Below are positions 23,130-32,231 of a stretch of DNA of 64,000 nucleotides, piece by piece. The stretch's first letter is position 1, and each line of letters starts with the position of its first letter. The stretch is from positions 173,482-237,481 of the forward strand of contig NZ_JAVFCB010000001.1 in assembly GCF_030865425.1 (NCBI RefSeq), written 5' to 3'. This DNA is from Microbacterium capsulatum (GTDB lineage: Bacteria > Actinomycetota > Actinomycetes > Actinomycetales > Microbacteriaceae). Under the pieces are notes generated by a model. It did no database searches and was not told the DNA's origin. It was given only the letters and a program-made list of their open reading frames with translations. The position numbers and the translations under genes are program-made.

Positions 23130-23173
23130 GACTCCAGCGTACGGTGCGGCACCGACGTCGCAGGAACGACGAA

Positions 23174-23205
23174 GCCCGCCCCGCGCACCGTTGTGCGGGA
23201 CGGGC
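23174..23205. terminator. Hairpin downstream of MFS gene
   Basis: GCCCGCCCCGCGCA (23174-23187) pairs with TGCGGGACGGGC (23194-23205) with a small mismatch. It lies 46 bp beyond the end of the MFS transporter gene on the minus strand. Confidence 0.55.
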
Positions 23206-23250
23206 CGTTCCGACGCCCCTCGGGTGGGGCCGGCAGTCGAGCCGAGCGGC

Positions 23251-24480
23251 TCAGGCAGCGTCGCCGATGAGGATCGCCTCCGCGTCCTCCGCCGGGTCGT
23301 GCGAGCCGGTGTCGATGTGCGCGAGCGCCTTCCGGCCGAACAGCACGACGAGGGCCGCGACGAGCACGGAGGCGCCTGCGAACACGTAGGGCACGGTGTC
23401 GCCCCACAGGTGGGACATGAACGCGGCGAGCGGCGGGGCCACGGCGCCGCCGATGAAGCGGACCGCCGAGTAGGCCGAAGACGCGACCGAGCGGGGCAGG
23501 TCCGTCGCCTCCATGACCGCTTCGGTGAGCACGGTGTTCATGATGCCGAGCAGCAGACCGCCCACGATGATGCAGACCACGAGCGCCACGGGGTTCGCGA
23601 CGAGGATCCCCGCCACGACGAGGTCGATCGCGAGCAGCGGCAGCACCATGACGATGATCCGGGTGATCCGCATGCGGCGCAGCAGGATCGGGGCGACCCA
23701 CACGCTCGTGATCGCGAGCGCCACGCCCCAGCCGAAGAAGGTGAGGCCGATGCCGATCGCGGTGAAGTGCAGCGGGAACGGTGAGAACGCCAGCAGTACG
23801 AAGAAGCCGATGTTGTAGAACAGGGCGGCCACGGCGAGGACGCCGAGCGCGGGACGACCGAGTGCGCGGAACGGGGCGGAGAACGGCACGGGCCGGCGCT
23901 TCTCGAACGGGCCGCGCAGCAGGGTGAGCACGGCGATGAAGCCGATCGCCATGAGCACCACGACGCCGAAGAACGGGCCCTGCCAGGCGACCTCGCCGAG
24001 GAGCCCGCCGAGCAGCGGGCCGATCGCGATGCCGAGGCCGAGCGCGGCCTCGTACAGGATGATCGCCGCGCTGGATCCGCCGCTGGCGGCCCCGACGATC
24101 GTGGCCAGCGCGGTGGAGATGAACAGGGCGTTGCCGAGGCCCCAGCCGGCGCGGAAGCCGATGATCGCGTCGACACTGCCGCTCAGCGCGCTGAAGAGGG
24201 CGAACACGACGATGAGTGCGAGGCCGAGCAGCAGGGTCGCCTTGGCGCCGATGCGGCTGGAGATCCAGCTCGTGAACAGCATCGCCACGCCGGTGACGAG
24301 CAGGTAGCTGGTGAACAGCAGCTCGGTCTGCACCGGGGTCGCCTTCAGCGAGGCGGCGATGGCGGGGAGGATCGGGTCGACGAGGCCGATGCCCATGAAG
24401 GCCACGACGCAGGCGAAGGCGACCGCCCATACCTGTGCGGGCTGCCTCCAGATCGAGGGTGACGAACCGATGGAACTCAA
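23251..24480 (-). CDS. MFS drug-efflux-type transporter
   Basis: A 409-residue protein with 12 membrane helices of the Bcr/CflA or MdtL-like class (DHA1), with VAFMGIGLVDPILPAIAASL in helix 1 and GLLGEVAWQGPFF in helix 5. It probably exports a small hydrophobic compound. The start is TTG 24480, overlapping the stop of the MarR gene (TTGA), with GGAAAGG 8 nt upstream. Earlier in-frame starts lie inside the marR gene. Co-transcription with the regulator suggests induction by substrate. Confidence 0.85.
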   Translation of the reverse strand: MSSIGSSPSIWRQPAQVWAVAFACVVAFMGIGLVDPILPAIAASLKATPVQTELLFTSYLLVTGVAMLFTSWISSRIGAKATLLLGLALIVVFALFSALSGSVDAIIGFRAGWGLGNALFISTALATIVGAASGGSSAAIILYEAALGLGIAIGPLLGGLLGEVAWQGPFFGVVVLMAIGFIAVLTLLRGPFEKRRPVPFSAPFRALGRPALGVLAVAALFYNIGFFVLLAFSPFPLHFTAIGIGLTFFGWGVALAITSVWVAPILLRRMRITRIIVMVLPLLAIDLVVAGILVANPVALVVCIIVGGLLLGIMNTVLTEAVMEATDLPRSVASSAYSAVRFIGGAVAPPLAAFMSHLWGDTVPYVFAGASVLVAALVVLFGRKALAHIDTGSHDPAEDAEAILIGDAA

Positions 24481-24911
24481 CGTGCTGTCCTTTCCAGAAG
24501 TGAGGAGTGCGTCTGCATGATCTCGGCGGCGAGGGCGAGGACCTGCCACTCCGTCTCGTCGAGGTCGGAGAATCGCGGCTCGAGGATCCTCTGCAGCTCC
24601 TGACGCCAGGAGTGCAGTGCGTTCCTGCCCGCCTCGGTGATCGTCACGACCGTGGCGCGCGAGTCGTCGGGGTCGGGGTCGCGGCGGACCAGTCCCTCGT
24701 GCTCGAGCTGGCCGATCAGGCGGGTCATGCCGGGCTGTGTGGTCCGACTGGCCTTCGCCAGCTCGCCGACCCGCTGGTCGCCGGTGGTGTCCAGCAGGCT
24801 GAGCGCCCGCCACTGCGCGGCGGGCGCGTCGTTGCCGGCCTCCTGGGCTGCGATCCGGGTGAGGGTGTGTGCCGAGAAGACGATGGACTGGAGGATCTCA
24901 CCGCGATTCAT
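24477..24911 (-). CDS. MarR-family transcriptional regulator
   Basis: A 144-residue winged-helix repressor: DQRVGELAKASRTTQPGMTR (recognition helix) and RRDPDPDDSRATVVTITEAG (wing). It heads a two-gene operon with the MFS transporter. Upstream, ATACC-CACT-GGTAT (24924-24937) is a good candidate for its own operator, just before the start, so autorepression relieved by a ligand is likely. Confidence 0.87.
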   Translation of the reverse strand: MNRGEILQSIVFSAHTLTRIAAQEAGNDAPAAQWRALSLLDTTGDQRVGELAKASRTTQPGMTRLIGQLEHEGLVRRDPDPDDSRATVVTITEAGRNALHSWRQELQRILEPRFSDLDETEWQVLALAAEIMQTHSSLLERTAR

Positions 24912-24923
24912 ACCAAGAAGTAT

Positions 24924-24937
24924 ATACCCACTGGTAT
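24924..24937. promoter_or_regulatory. Candidate MarR operator
   Basis: ATACCCACTGGTAT is a palindrome with 5-bp arms (ATACC/GGTAT), in an A/T-rich patch (TATATAC) that should also hold the promoter. It lies 13 bp upstream of the marR start. Confidence 0.5.
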
Positions 24938-24961
24938 CTAAATGGAAGAGCTGATCTCTGC

Positions 24962-25017
24962 TCGCTGGTCGCGACACGCCGCACTCCGGGCGAAATGAGG
25001 CGTGTCGCGACCAGCGA
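24962..25017. repeat. Dispersed inverted repeat (full copy)
   Basis: Perfect 19-bp arms: TCGCTGGTCGCGACACGCC (24962-24980) and GGCGTGTCGCGACCAGCGA (24999-25017), loop of 18 nt. It stands between the divergent side of marR and the end of the IclR gene. Related copies are at 51-70 and 60798-60892. Confidence 0.8.
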
Positions 25018-25072
25018 ACAGGGGGAGGGGTGAGCAGGGCGAGCCGGCGCCAGGGACGGCGCGGGGTGCCGG

Positions 25073-25870
25073 TCAGCGGACGGCGCGGCCGGCGATCCGG
25101 GCGGAGAGCTGGTGGGCGTGCGCGAGCAGCGTGCGGCCGAGCGCGGGCAACCGGTCGGGGCCGAAGCGGAACTCGACGCCGGTGAGGCTGAGCGCCCACT
25201 CCGGTCGGCCGTCACGGTCGAACACCGCGGCGCCCATTCCCCAGCTGCCCTCCACGATGAGGCCAGGGTTGACGGCGTATCCCCGCGCCTTGGTCTCGGC
25301 GATACGCCGGCGCAGCGGCGCCTCGCGGTGCGGACGGCCCCAGCGCTCGCCGAGGTCCGGGTGCCGCGCGAGGTACGCATCCACATCGTGGTCGGGGAGG
25401 AAGGACAGGATCGCGAGCCCGGCGCTCGCCACGCCGAGGGGGAAGCGCACGCCTTCGCTGAGCACGAACGAGCGGATCGGGAACGCGCCCTCCTCGCGCA
25501 GCAGGCACACGGTCTCATCGGCGCGGCGCACGGACAGGAACGCGCTCTCCTCGGTCTTCACGGCCAGCGAGCGCACGATGTCGCGGGCGAGCTCGGTGAT
25601 GTCGTAGCGCGCGGCGGCCACTGTTCCCATGAGATACAGCTCCGGACCGGGCATCCACCGTGCGGTGTGCGGATCCTGGTCCACGAGGCCCTCCGCGCGC
25701 AGGGCGGACAGCAGGCGGTGCGCGGTCGAGCGGCTGAGTCCCGAGCTCGCGGCGAGTTCGTGCAGCGCGGCTCCGCCGGCCGAGGCGGTGACGAGGCGGA
25801 GCAGTTCCGCGGCCCGCGCGATGGCCTGCGCCCCCGGCACCATGCGCTTCGTTGAAACCGCTTGTTCCAT
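25073..25870 (-). CDS. IclR-family transcriptional regulator
   Basis: A 265-residue protein: N-terminal winged helix ([20 protein letters not shown], about 39-58) and C-terminal ligand-binding domain (about 85-255, with [20 protein letters not shown] and [20 protein letters not shown]). It is divergent from the CoA-transferase/thiolase operon, which it probably controls, as PcaR-type and related IclR proteins do. ATG 25870 begins a protein of normal length; the frame continuing to 26284 is antisense to the operon. Confidence 0.88.
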   Translation of the reverse strand: MEQAVSTKRMVPGAQAIARAAELLRLVTASAGGAALHELAASSGLSRSTAHRLLSALRAEGLVDQDPHTARWMPGPELYLMGTVAAARYDITELARDIVRSLAVKTEESAFLSVRRADETVCLLREEGAFPIRSFVLSEGVRFPLGVASAGLAILSFLPDHDVDAYLARHPDLGERWGRPHREAPLRRRIAETKARGYAVNPGLIVEGSWGMGAAVFDRDGRPEWALSLTGVEFRFGPDRLPALGRTLLAHAHQLSARIAGRAVR

Positions 25871-25976
25871 GGTGTGGACGCTAGCGATCGGCGCGCCCAC
25901 ATCGCAAGCTCGGGCTTGAACCCGGGGGCGGATCAGGCGGAGGGTAGGGGGACAGTCCCACACGAAGGAGTGGTGC

Positions 25977-26768
25977 GTGATCGACAAGCAATGGCCTTCC
26001 GCGGCCGACGCGGTGGCCGACATCCCCGACGGAGCCTCCCTCGCCGTGGGCGGCTTCGGCCTCTCCGGCAATCCCATCGCGCTCATCGAGGCGCTCCTCG
26101 CGCAGGGCACGACGGGCCTCAGCGTGGTGAGCAACAACTGCGGCGTCGACGACTGGGGGCTCGGGATCCTGCTGAACGCCCGACGGATCCGCAAGATGAC
26201 CTCCTCGTACGTCGGCGAGAACAAGGAGTTCGAGCGGCAGTTCCTCGAGGGCGACCTCGAGCTCGAGCTCACCCCGCAGGGCACGCTCGCCGAGAAGCTC
26301 CGCGCCGGCGGATCCGGGATCGCCGCGTTCTACACGCAGACCGGCGTCGGCACCCAGGTCGCCGAGGGCGGTCTGCCGCGCCGCTACGCCCCGGACGGCA
26401 CGATCGCGGTCGCTTCGCCCGCCAAGGACGTGCGTGCGTTCGAAGTGCGCGGCGAGCGGCGCGAGTTCGTGCTGGAGGAGGCCATCACCACGGACTTCTC
26501 CCTCGTGCACGCCGCGCTCGGCGACCGGCACGGCAACCTGATCTTCAACAAGGCGGCGCGCAACTTCAATCCGCTCGCCGCGATGGCCGGGCGCGTATGC
26601 ATCGCCCAGGTCGAGCGGCTCGTCGAGCCGGGGGAGCTGGATCCCGACCGCGTGCACCTGCCCGGCGTCTTCGTGCACCGGATCGTCGAGGTCGGATCCG
26701 ACATCGAGAAGCGGATCGAGAGGCGCACCGTGCGCCCTTCGGCGGGCTCAGGGACCGGGGAGGTCTAG
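25977..26768 (+). CDS. 3-oxoacid CoA-transferase subunit A
   Basis: A 263-residue alpha subunit of the SCOT family. It has [21 protein letters not shown] and the signature [17 protein letters not shown]. With subunit B it moves CoA from succinyl-CoA to acetoacetate or 3-oxoadipate. GTG 25977 follows GAAGGAG. It is first of three genes (A, B, thiolase). The pathway could be acetoacetate use (scoAB-atoB) or the end of beta-ketoadipate degradation (pcaIJF); sequence alone does not decide. Confidence 0.92.
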   Translation: MIDKQWPSAADAVADIPDGASLAVGGFGLSGNPIALIEALLAQGTTGLSVVSNNCGVDDWGLGILLNARRIRKMTSSYVGENKEFERQFLEGDLELELTPQGTLAEKLRAGGSGIAAFYTQTGVGTQVAEGGLPRRYAPDGTIAVASPAKDVRAFEVRGERREFVLEEAITTDFSLVHAALGDRHGNLIFNKAARNFNPLAAMAGRVCIAQVERLVEPGELDPDRVHLPGVFVHRIVEVGSDIEKRIERRTVRPSAGSGTGEV

Positions 26769-26770
26769 AC

Positions 26771-27424
26771 ATGGCGCTGACGAGAGACGAGATGGCCGCA
26801 CGCGCCGCCCTCGAACTGTCCGACGGGTCGTACGTGAACCTCGGCATCGGCCTGCCGACCCTGGTGCCCAACTACGTGCCGGACGGCGTGACCGTCGTGC
26901 TGCAGTCGGAGAACGGGATCCTCGGCGTCGGCCCCTATCCGGCCGAGGATGCGGTCGATCCCGACCTCATCAACGCGGGCAAGGAGACCGTCACCACGCT
27001 GCCCGGGGCGGCGTTCTTCGACTCGGGCCTCAGCTTCGGCATGATCCGCGGCGGCAAGGTCGACGCCGCGATCCTCGGCGCCATGCAGGTGAGCGTCACC
27101 GGCGATCTGGCGAACTGGATGATCCCCGGGAAGATGGTCAAGGGTCCGGGCGGCGCGATGGACCTCGTGCACGGCGCCGGCCGCGTGATCGTGCTGATGG
27201 AGCACGTGGCGCGCGACGGCTCGCCGAAGATCGTGAACGACTGCTCGCTGCCGCTGACCGGCAGGGGGGTCGTGCACCGGATCATCACGGATCTGGCCGT
27301 GATCGACGTCACCCCGGACGGATTGCTCCTGGTCGAGCTCGCCCCCGGTGTGACGGTGCAGGATGTGATCAAGGCCACCGAACCCGAACTGCGGGTGGCC
27401 GCCGAATTGGAGGAGCGAGCATGA
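26771..27424 (+). CDS. 3-oxoacid CoA-transferase subunit B
   Basis: A 217-residue beta subunit. The catalytic glutamate lies in [22 protein letters not shown] and GAMDLVHGA are further family motifs. It starts 2 nt after the subunit A stop and overlaps the thiolase start by 4 nt (ATGA), so the three are one translational unit. Confidence 0.92.
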   Translation: MALTRDEMAARAALELSDGSYVNLGIGLPTLVPNYVPDGVTVVLQSENGILGVGPYPAEDAVDPDLINAGKETVTTLPGAAFFDSGLSFGMIRGGKVDAAILGAMQVSVTGDLANWMIPGKMVKGPGGAMDLVHGAGRVIVLMEHVARDGSPKIVNDCSLPLTGRGVVHRIITDLAVIDVTPDGLLLVELAPGVTVQDVIKATEPELRVAAELEERA

Positions 27425-28623
27425 GCGCCGCACAGGAGAACAGCCCGGAGGACGTCGTCGTCGTCGCGGCGGCGCGGACCCCGCAGGGACGGCTGAAGGG
27501 ACAGCTCGCCGGATTCACCGCGCCGCAGCTCGGCGCGCTCGCGATCCGCGGCGCGCTGGAGCAGGGCGGGATCGACCCCGCCGAGGTGGACGCCGTGATC
27601 GTCGGTCAGGTGCTCGCCGCCGGATCCGGTCAGAACGCCGCCCGGCAGGCCGCGATCGGCGCCGGGATCGGCTGGGACGTGCCGTCGCACTCCGTGAACA
27701 AGGTGTGCCTTTCCGGGCTGACCGCGGTCATCGACGCGGCGCGGATGATCCGCACCGGCGACGCGCTCACGGTGGTCACCGCGGGCATGGAGTCGATGAC
27801 CCGCGCCCCGCACCTGATGATGGGCTCGCGCGACGGCTGGACGTACGGATCCGTCGAGGTGCTGGACCACATGGCGTACGACGGCCTCACCGACGCCTAC
27901 GACAACGAGAGCATGGGGGCGTCGACCGAGCGGCACAATCCGCATTTCGGCCTGACCAGGGAGGCGCAGGACGAGGTCGCCGCCCGCTCGCACCAGCGGG
28001 CGGCCGCGGCCCGCGATTCGGGCGTGTTCGCGTCCGAGATCGTGCCCGTGCACGTGCCGCAGAAGCGCGGGGAGCCGATCGTGCTCACGGCCGACGAGGG
28101 GATCCGGCCGGACACGACGGTGGAGACGCTCGCGAAGCTCGGCCCGGCCTTCGCCGTCGGCGGGACCATCACCGCCGGCAACTCCTCGCAGATCTCCGAC
28201 GGGGCCTCGTCGGTCGTCGTCACCACGCGCGCGAACGCCGAGGCCAAGGGCTGGCCCGTGCTGGTCACGATCGGCGCCAGCGGGCAGACCGCCGGCCCGG
28301 ACAACTCGCTGCAGGCGCAGCCGGCGCGGGCGATCGAGCGTGCGCTGCAGAAGCAGGGCATCACGACGGCCGACCTCGACCTCGTCGAGATCAACGAGGC
28401 CTTCGGTGCCGTCGTCGCCCGGTCCGCGACGGAGCTGGGGCTGGATCCCGAGATCGTGAACGTGCACGGCGGCGGCATCGCGATCGGGCACCCGATCGGA
28501 GCGAGCGGCAACCGGCTCGTCGTGCACATGGCGCACGAGCTCGCGCGCCGCGGCGGCGGCACCGCCGTGGTCGCGCTGTGCGGCGGCGGCGGTCAGGGGG
28601 AGGCGCTCGTCCTCACTCGATGA
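27421..28623 (+). CDS. Acetyl-CoA C-acyltransferase (thiolase)
   Basis: A 400-residue thiolase. The acylated cysteine is in NKVCLSGL (about residue 96), with [25 protein letters not shown] and [10 protein letters not shown] completing the active site. It cleaves acetoacetyl-CoA or 3-oxoadipyl-CoA produced by the CoA-transferase encoded just upstream. The length and the [10 protein letters not shown] segment resemble biosynthetic-type acetoacetyl-CoA thiolases. Confidence 0.93.
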   Translation: MSAAQENSPEDVVVVAAARTPQGRLKGQLAGFTAPQLGALAIRGALEQGGIDPAEVDAVIVGQVLAAGSGQNAARQAAIGAGIGWDVPSHSVNKVCLSGLTAVIDAARMIRTGDALTVVTAGMESMTRAPHLMMGSRDGWTYGSVEVLDHMAYDGLTDAYDNESMGASTERHNPHFGLTREAQDEVAARSHQRAAAARDSGVFASEIVPVHVPQKRGEPIVLTADEGIRPDTTVETLAKLGPAFAVGGTITAGNSSQISDGASSVVVTTRANAEAKGWPVLVTIGASGQTAGPDNSLQAQPARAIERALQKQGITTADLDLVEINEAFGAVVARSATELGLDPEIVNVHGGGIAIGHPIGASGNRLVVHMAHELARRGGGTAVVALCGGGGQGEALVLTR

Positions 28624-28663
28624 ACGGTCGGCGGGTGCCGGGGACGGCCCCTAGGATCGGCGC

Positions 28664-29110
28664 ATGACGACGATCACCGCCCTGACCGCCGATGACCGTG
28701 CCGACTGGCTGACGCTCTGGGCCGGGTACCTGGAGTTCTACGAGTCCGTGATCGCCCCGGAGGTGACGGAGACCACGTTCGCGCGGTTCCTGAACCCCGC
28801 CGAGCCGATGCACGGTGCGATCGCGCGCGACGACGCCGGCCGCGCGGTCGGGATCGTGCACTGGCTCGAGCACCGGGCAACGTGGGCGATCGGGCCGTAC
28901 ACGTACCTGGAGGACCTGTTCGTCGCCGCTGACGTGCGCGGCGGCGGCGTCGGCCGCGCCCTGATCGCCCACGTGACGGACGCGGCGCGTGCCGCGGGCA
29001 GCGCGAAGGTGTACTGGCTGACCGCCGAGAGCAACGGGACCGCGCGGACGCTCTACGACCGCGTGGCGGATCGGAGCGGGTTCATCCACTACCAGATCGG
29101 GCTCGACTGA
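28664..29110 (+). CDS. GNAT-family N-acetyltransferase
   Basis: A 148-residue acetyltransferase with YLEDLFVAADVRGGGVGRAL as the acetyl-CoA binding loop (motif A, about 85-104). Substrate unknown. TAGGAT (28652-28657) is exactly 6 nt before the ATG and no ribosome site is present, so it is probably leaderless. Confidence 0.88.
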   Translation: MTTITALTADDRADWLTLWAGYLEFYESVIAPEVTETTFARFLNPAEPMHGAIARDDAGRAVGIVHWLEHRATWAIGPYTYLEDLFVAADVRGGGVGRALIAHVTDAARAAGSAKVYWLTAESNGTARTLYDRVADRSGFIHYQIGLD

Positions 29111-29134
29111 ACCGGATCCGGAGAGGGAGAGGCG

Positions 29135-29419
29135 TCAGGCCTTCCGGCCCTCGCGCTCCGCCTTCAGGTCGGCCTTGAGCTGCTTGCGTGCGCGCTTGAG
29201 CTGCGTGGCGGCGACGGGGGAGTCGTAGGCGACGACCTCGCCCCGCTCGTCCCTGCGCATGTCGACGATCGCGCCGATCGCGAGCGCGATCGTGATGCCC
29301 CAGCTCGCCCAGGCCAGCAGCGCCCGCCACGTGATGGGCGCGTCGCGCGAGCCGCGCAGCAGCGCGATCCCACTGGTCACCGCGCTGAACAGGCCGCTGG
29401 CGAAGACGTAGTTGCGCAT
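29135..29419 (-). CDS. Small membrane protein, hypothetical
   Basis: A 94-residue protein with two membrane helices (about 4-20 and 31-52) and a basic, coiled-coil C-terminus (LKRARKQLKADLKAEREGRKA). No family recognised. TACCGT at 29431-29426 lies exactly 6 nt before the ATG, the leaderless pattern. Convergent with the acetyltransferase gene. Confidence 0.6.
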   Translation of the reverse strand: MRNYVFASGLFSAVTSGIALLRGSRDAPITWRALLAWASWGITIALAIGAIVDMRRDERGEVVAYDSPVAATQLKRARKQLKADLKAEREGRKA

Positions 29420-29441
29420 GCCCCCACGGTACCTCGCGTTC

Positions 29442-32036
29442 TCAGTCCGGGGCGACCGAGCGGCCCGGCCGGGGCCGGCGGGCGCGTGCCCGGGCGAGCA
29501 GGCGCGGCGCAGCCCTCGTCACGCGGCGGTGCGCATACGACGCGGCGATGCCGACCGCGAACGACAGCACCGTGCCGAACAGCGGTGACGTCTGCGAGAA
29601 CGGCGGGTACACGACCCAGTGCGTCAGGTACACGAAGAAGGACGCGGACGCGATCGCGGCGATCACGGGGCGCAGCGCCGCGGGGATCCGGATCGCCGGG
29701 ATCCAGATCAGTGTCAACGCGCCCGCGATCACGATCGTCTCGCGCAGCGGCTCGCCGAAGAACCCGGCGACCAGGAGGACCGTCGCCGCGGACGCGACGA
29801 GACGACGCCGCGTGTTCTCGGCGCGCGCGACGACCCAGCCGAGCACGATGCACCACAGCACGATCGGCAGGGCGTACCGGTCGTTGTCGTGCGCGGTGAC
29901 GCCGATGAGGGCGTAGCGCAGCCCCGCGGTGGCGACGAGCGTCGTGAGAGCGACGGCCCAGGGCGCCCGCCTCTCCAGCCGGTCGAACGCCGGGATCGAG
30001 AACACCGCTGCGAGCCCGATCATGCTCCACACCACCGCTTCGAGGAACCAGAACTGCCACTGGGAGGTGAACTGCTCGCTGTAGGGCATCGCGTTGTTCA
30101 GGAGCAGCGCGGTCGTAGGCGCATACCTCCCGGTGAACAGGACGAGAGCCGCGATCCACAGCATCGCGGGGACCGCGACCTGCCCGATCGCGGCGAGCAG
30201 GCGACGCGGCCGGGATCCGGGAGCCGGGGACAATGCGAAGCGGGCCACGTTGTAGCCCGCGACGATGAGCAGCAGGTGCGCGCCGCCCTGGACCCGGAAC
30301 AGATGCGCGTGCGTCCCCACGATGAGGACGATGGCGAGCGCTCGCAGCAGTACGGGCGTCTCCAGGTCGCGCAGGCGCAGGCCACGGCGTCGTGCGGGTT
30401 CTGCGGCGGTCACGGCGGGGGCGTTCACGATGGCGGCCAGTTCGGCCGCGGTGAGGGAGGGCCAGTCGCGGGGCAGCGTGCCGAGGTGGTCCTCCAGCCG
30501 CACGGCGGCTTCGACGTAGCCGAGCGAGTCGCCGCCGAGTGTGGCGAAGCTGTCGTGCGCGGTGGCGTCCGGGCGGGACGTGCACAGGGCCAGGACGTCC
30601 CGGATCTCGGCGGCCATGGTGCCCGCCGCGGACGCGGAGCGGGGAGTGGGGGCGGCGGTCGCTACGTGATGGAGGGCGACGAGCGCCGCGGTGTCGGACT
30701 TGCCGGAGGACGTCAGCGGGAAGTCGTCGACGCGATGCGCGATCACGTCGCGCGCAGGGATGCCGATCCGGCGGGCGACGGCGTCCCGGGCGGCGCCGAC
30801 GTCGCGGACGCGGCGGACGAACACGAGAAGCCGCTCGTCGACGGCGGCGGTGCGCGCCGGGATCCCGAGCGACTCGAGATGCTGCTGCACGGCGTCGAGG
30901 TCGATGCGCAGACCGAAGATCTTCACGAACCGGTTCAGCCGGCCGACGATCTCGACGTAGCCGTCCTCGCGCCACCGGGCCAGGTCGCCGGTGCGGAGCT
31001 CGTCGATCGTGCGACCGAGCGCGAGATCGCCGGCCGACTCCGCGTAACCCAGCATGACGTTCGGTCCCGTGTACACGAGCTCGCCCGTGCCCGCGCCCAC
31101 GGCCCCGTCGCGGGGGTCGATCCGGAACGCCCCGCCGGGGATGGCGCGGCCGATCGCGCCGGCCGCGCGGATCGCGTCCTCGGGCGGCAGATACGCCATC
31201 CGGGCCGTCGCCTCGGTCTGGCCGTACATCACGTAGAACGAGAACCCCTGCCGCTCGCCCGCGCGGGCGAGGGCGGCGACCTTCTCCGCGGGCAGCCGTC
31301 CGCCGGCCTGAGTGACGTAGCGGAGGCTGCCCGGCAGTCGTTCCGTTCCGCCGGCGGCCTCGAGGAGCGCGAAGCTGTACGGGACTCCGGCGAGCCCGGT
31401 GATCCGCGCACGCGCGGCCTCGGCCCAGAACCGGTCGTCGAGGTACGAGCGCTCGGTGAGGGCCACCGAGGCGCCGGCGTGCAGGTGGCTGTTGATCACC
31501 GAGAGCCCGTAGCAGTAGTGCAGGGGCAGCGCGGTGATCCCGCGGTCGCGCTCGTCGAGGCCCAGGTACTCGGAGATCGCCGCGGCGTTGGAGCGGAGGT
31601 TCTCCGCCGACAGCCGGACGAGCTTCGGGGAGCCGGTCGATCCGGAGGTGCTCGCGAGGAGGGCGAGGTCCTCGTGCAGGAGGTGCGCGGATCCGTCCCT
31701 GCGCACGTCGAGGGCGGCCTCGGCGGCGACGATGTCGGGGTCGTAGGTGGAGACGAGGGCGGCTCTCGTGCGCCGGTCGGCGTCTCCGTCGCCGCCGGGG
31801 GCGAGCAGGACTGGGTGGGCTCCGGCGAGGGCGGCGAGGTAGGTCACGATCGTCTCGGTCGTGTTCCGGCAGGCGATCATCACGAGCCGCCTGGTCGTGC
31901 CGAGCAGGGCCCCGCGCTCCGCTACGCGGTGCACGAGATCGGCGTAGGTCAGCGCGCCGGCGTCGGTCCACAGGGCGACGGCGTCGGGGGCGCCGCGCAG
32001 CAGGTCGACGGCGGGGGACAGGGTGGGCGAACGCAC
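29442..32036 (-). CDS. Adenylation domain - carrier domain - acyltransferase-3 fusion
   Basis: An 864-residue NRPS-like protein. Residues 1-450 are an AMP-forming adenylation domain (STSGSTGSPK 129-138, YGQTEAT 270-276, RTGD 347-350, catalytic K445 in SSGK). Residues 470-540 are a carrier domain with phosphopantetheine serine S503 in GGDSLG. Residues 560-840 are a membrane acyltransferase-3 domain (VGTHAHLFRVQGG, about ten helices). It could activate a carboxylic acid and pass it to a membrane-side acceptor. A DtxR/IdeR-type box 28 bp upstream suggests iron control, hence a siderophore-related role, which is inference. Divergent from an MFS gene. Confidence 0.8.
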   Translation of the reverse strand: MRSPTLSPAVDLLRGAPDAVALWTDAGALTYADLVHRVAERGALLGTTRRLVMIACRNTTETIVTYLAALAGAHPVLLAPGGDGDADRRTRAALVSTYDPDIVAAEAALDVRRDGSAHLLHEDLALLASTSGSTGSPKLVRLSAENLRSNAAAISEYLGLDERDRGITALPLHYCYGLSVINSHLHAGASVALTERSYLDDRFWAEAARARITGLAGVPYSFALLEAAGGTERLPGSLRYVTQAGGRLPAEKVAALARAGERQGFSFYVMYGQTEATARMAYLPPEDAIRAAGAIGRAIPGGAFRIDPRDGAVGAGTGELVYTGPNVMLGYAESAGDLALGRTIDELRTGDLARWREDGYVEIVGRLNRFVKIFGLRIDLDAVQQHLESLGIPARTAAVDERLLVFVRRVRDVGAARDAVARRIGIPARDVIAHRVDDFPLTSSGKSDTAALVALHHVATAAPTPRSASAAGTMAAEIRDVLALCTSRPDATAHDSFATLGGDSLGYVEAAVRLEDHLGTLPRDWPSLTAAELAAIVNAPAVTAAEPARRRGLRLRDLETPVLLRALAIVLIVGTHAHLFRVQGGAHLLLIVAGYNVARFALSPAPGSRPRRLLAAIGQVAVPAMLWIAALVLFTGRYAPTTALLLNNAMPYSEQFTSQWQFWFLEAVVWSMIGLAAVFSIPAFDRLERRAPWAVALTTLVATAGLRYALIGVTAHDNDRYALPIVLWCIVLGWVVARAENTRRRLVASAATVLLVAGFFGEPLRETIVIAGALTLIWIPAIRIPAALRPVIAAIASASFFVYLTHWVVYPPFSQTSPLFGTVLSFAVGIAASYAHRRVTRAAPRLLARARARRPRPGRSVAPD

Positions 32037-32063
32037 GGATCCTCGATCGGGGGTCGGGAAGGG

Positions 32064-32082
32064 TAAGGCAAGGCTAACCTAT
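32064..32082 (-). promoter_or_regulatory. DtxR/IdeR-type iron box
   Basis: On the minus strand ATAGGTTAGCCTTGCCTTA matches the IdeR/DtxR consensus TWAGGTWAGSCTWACCTWA at 17 of 19 positions. It lies 28 bp before the A-carrier-acyltransferase gene, where bound repressor would block transcription when iron is plentiful. It may also affect the divergent MFS gene. A second box of this kind is at 44124-44142. Confidence 0.75.
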
Positions 32083-32231
32083 TTATGCGGCGGGCCTGAA
32101 ACACGACGAAACGGTAGACTCGGGTCAGGACTCCGGTCCGCACCGTTGTGCATCTACCGGCCGTCGGCACTTCCGGCGGACAGCGGCGGCACCCGACCTG
32201 CGCCCTCCCTCGCGAGGACGCCGCGAGAGCC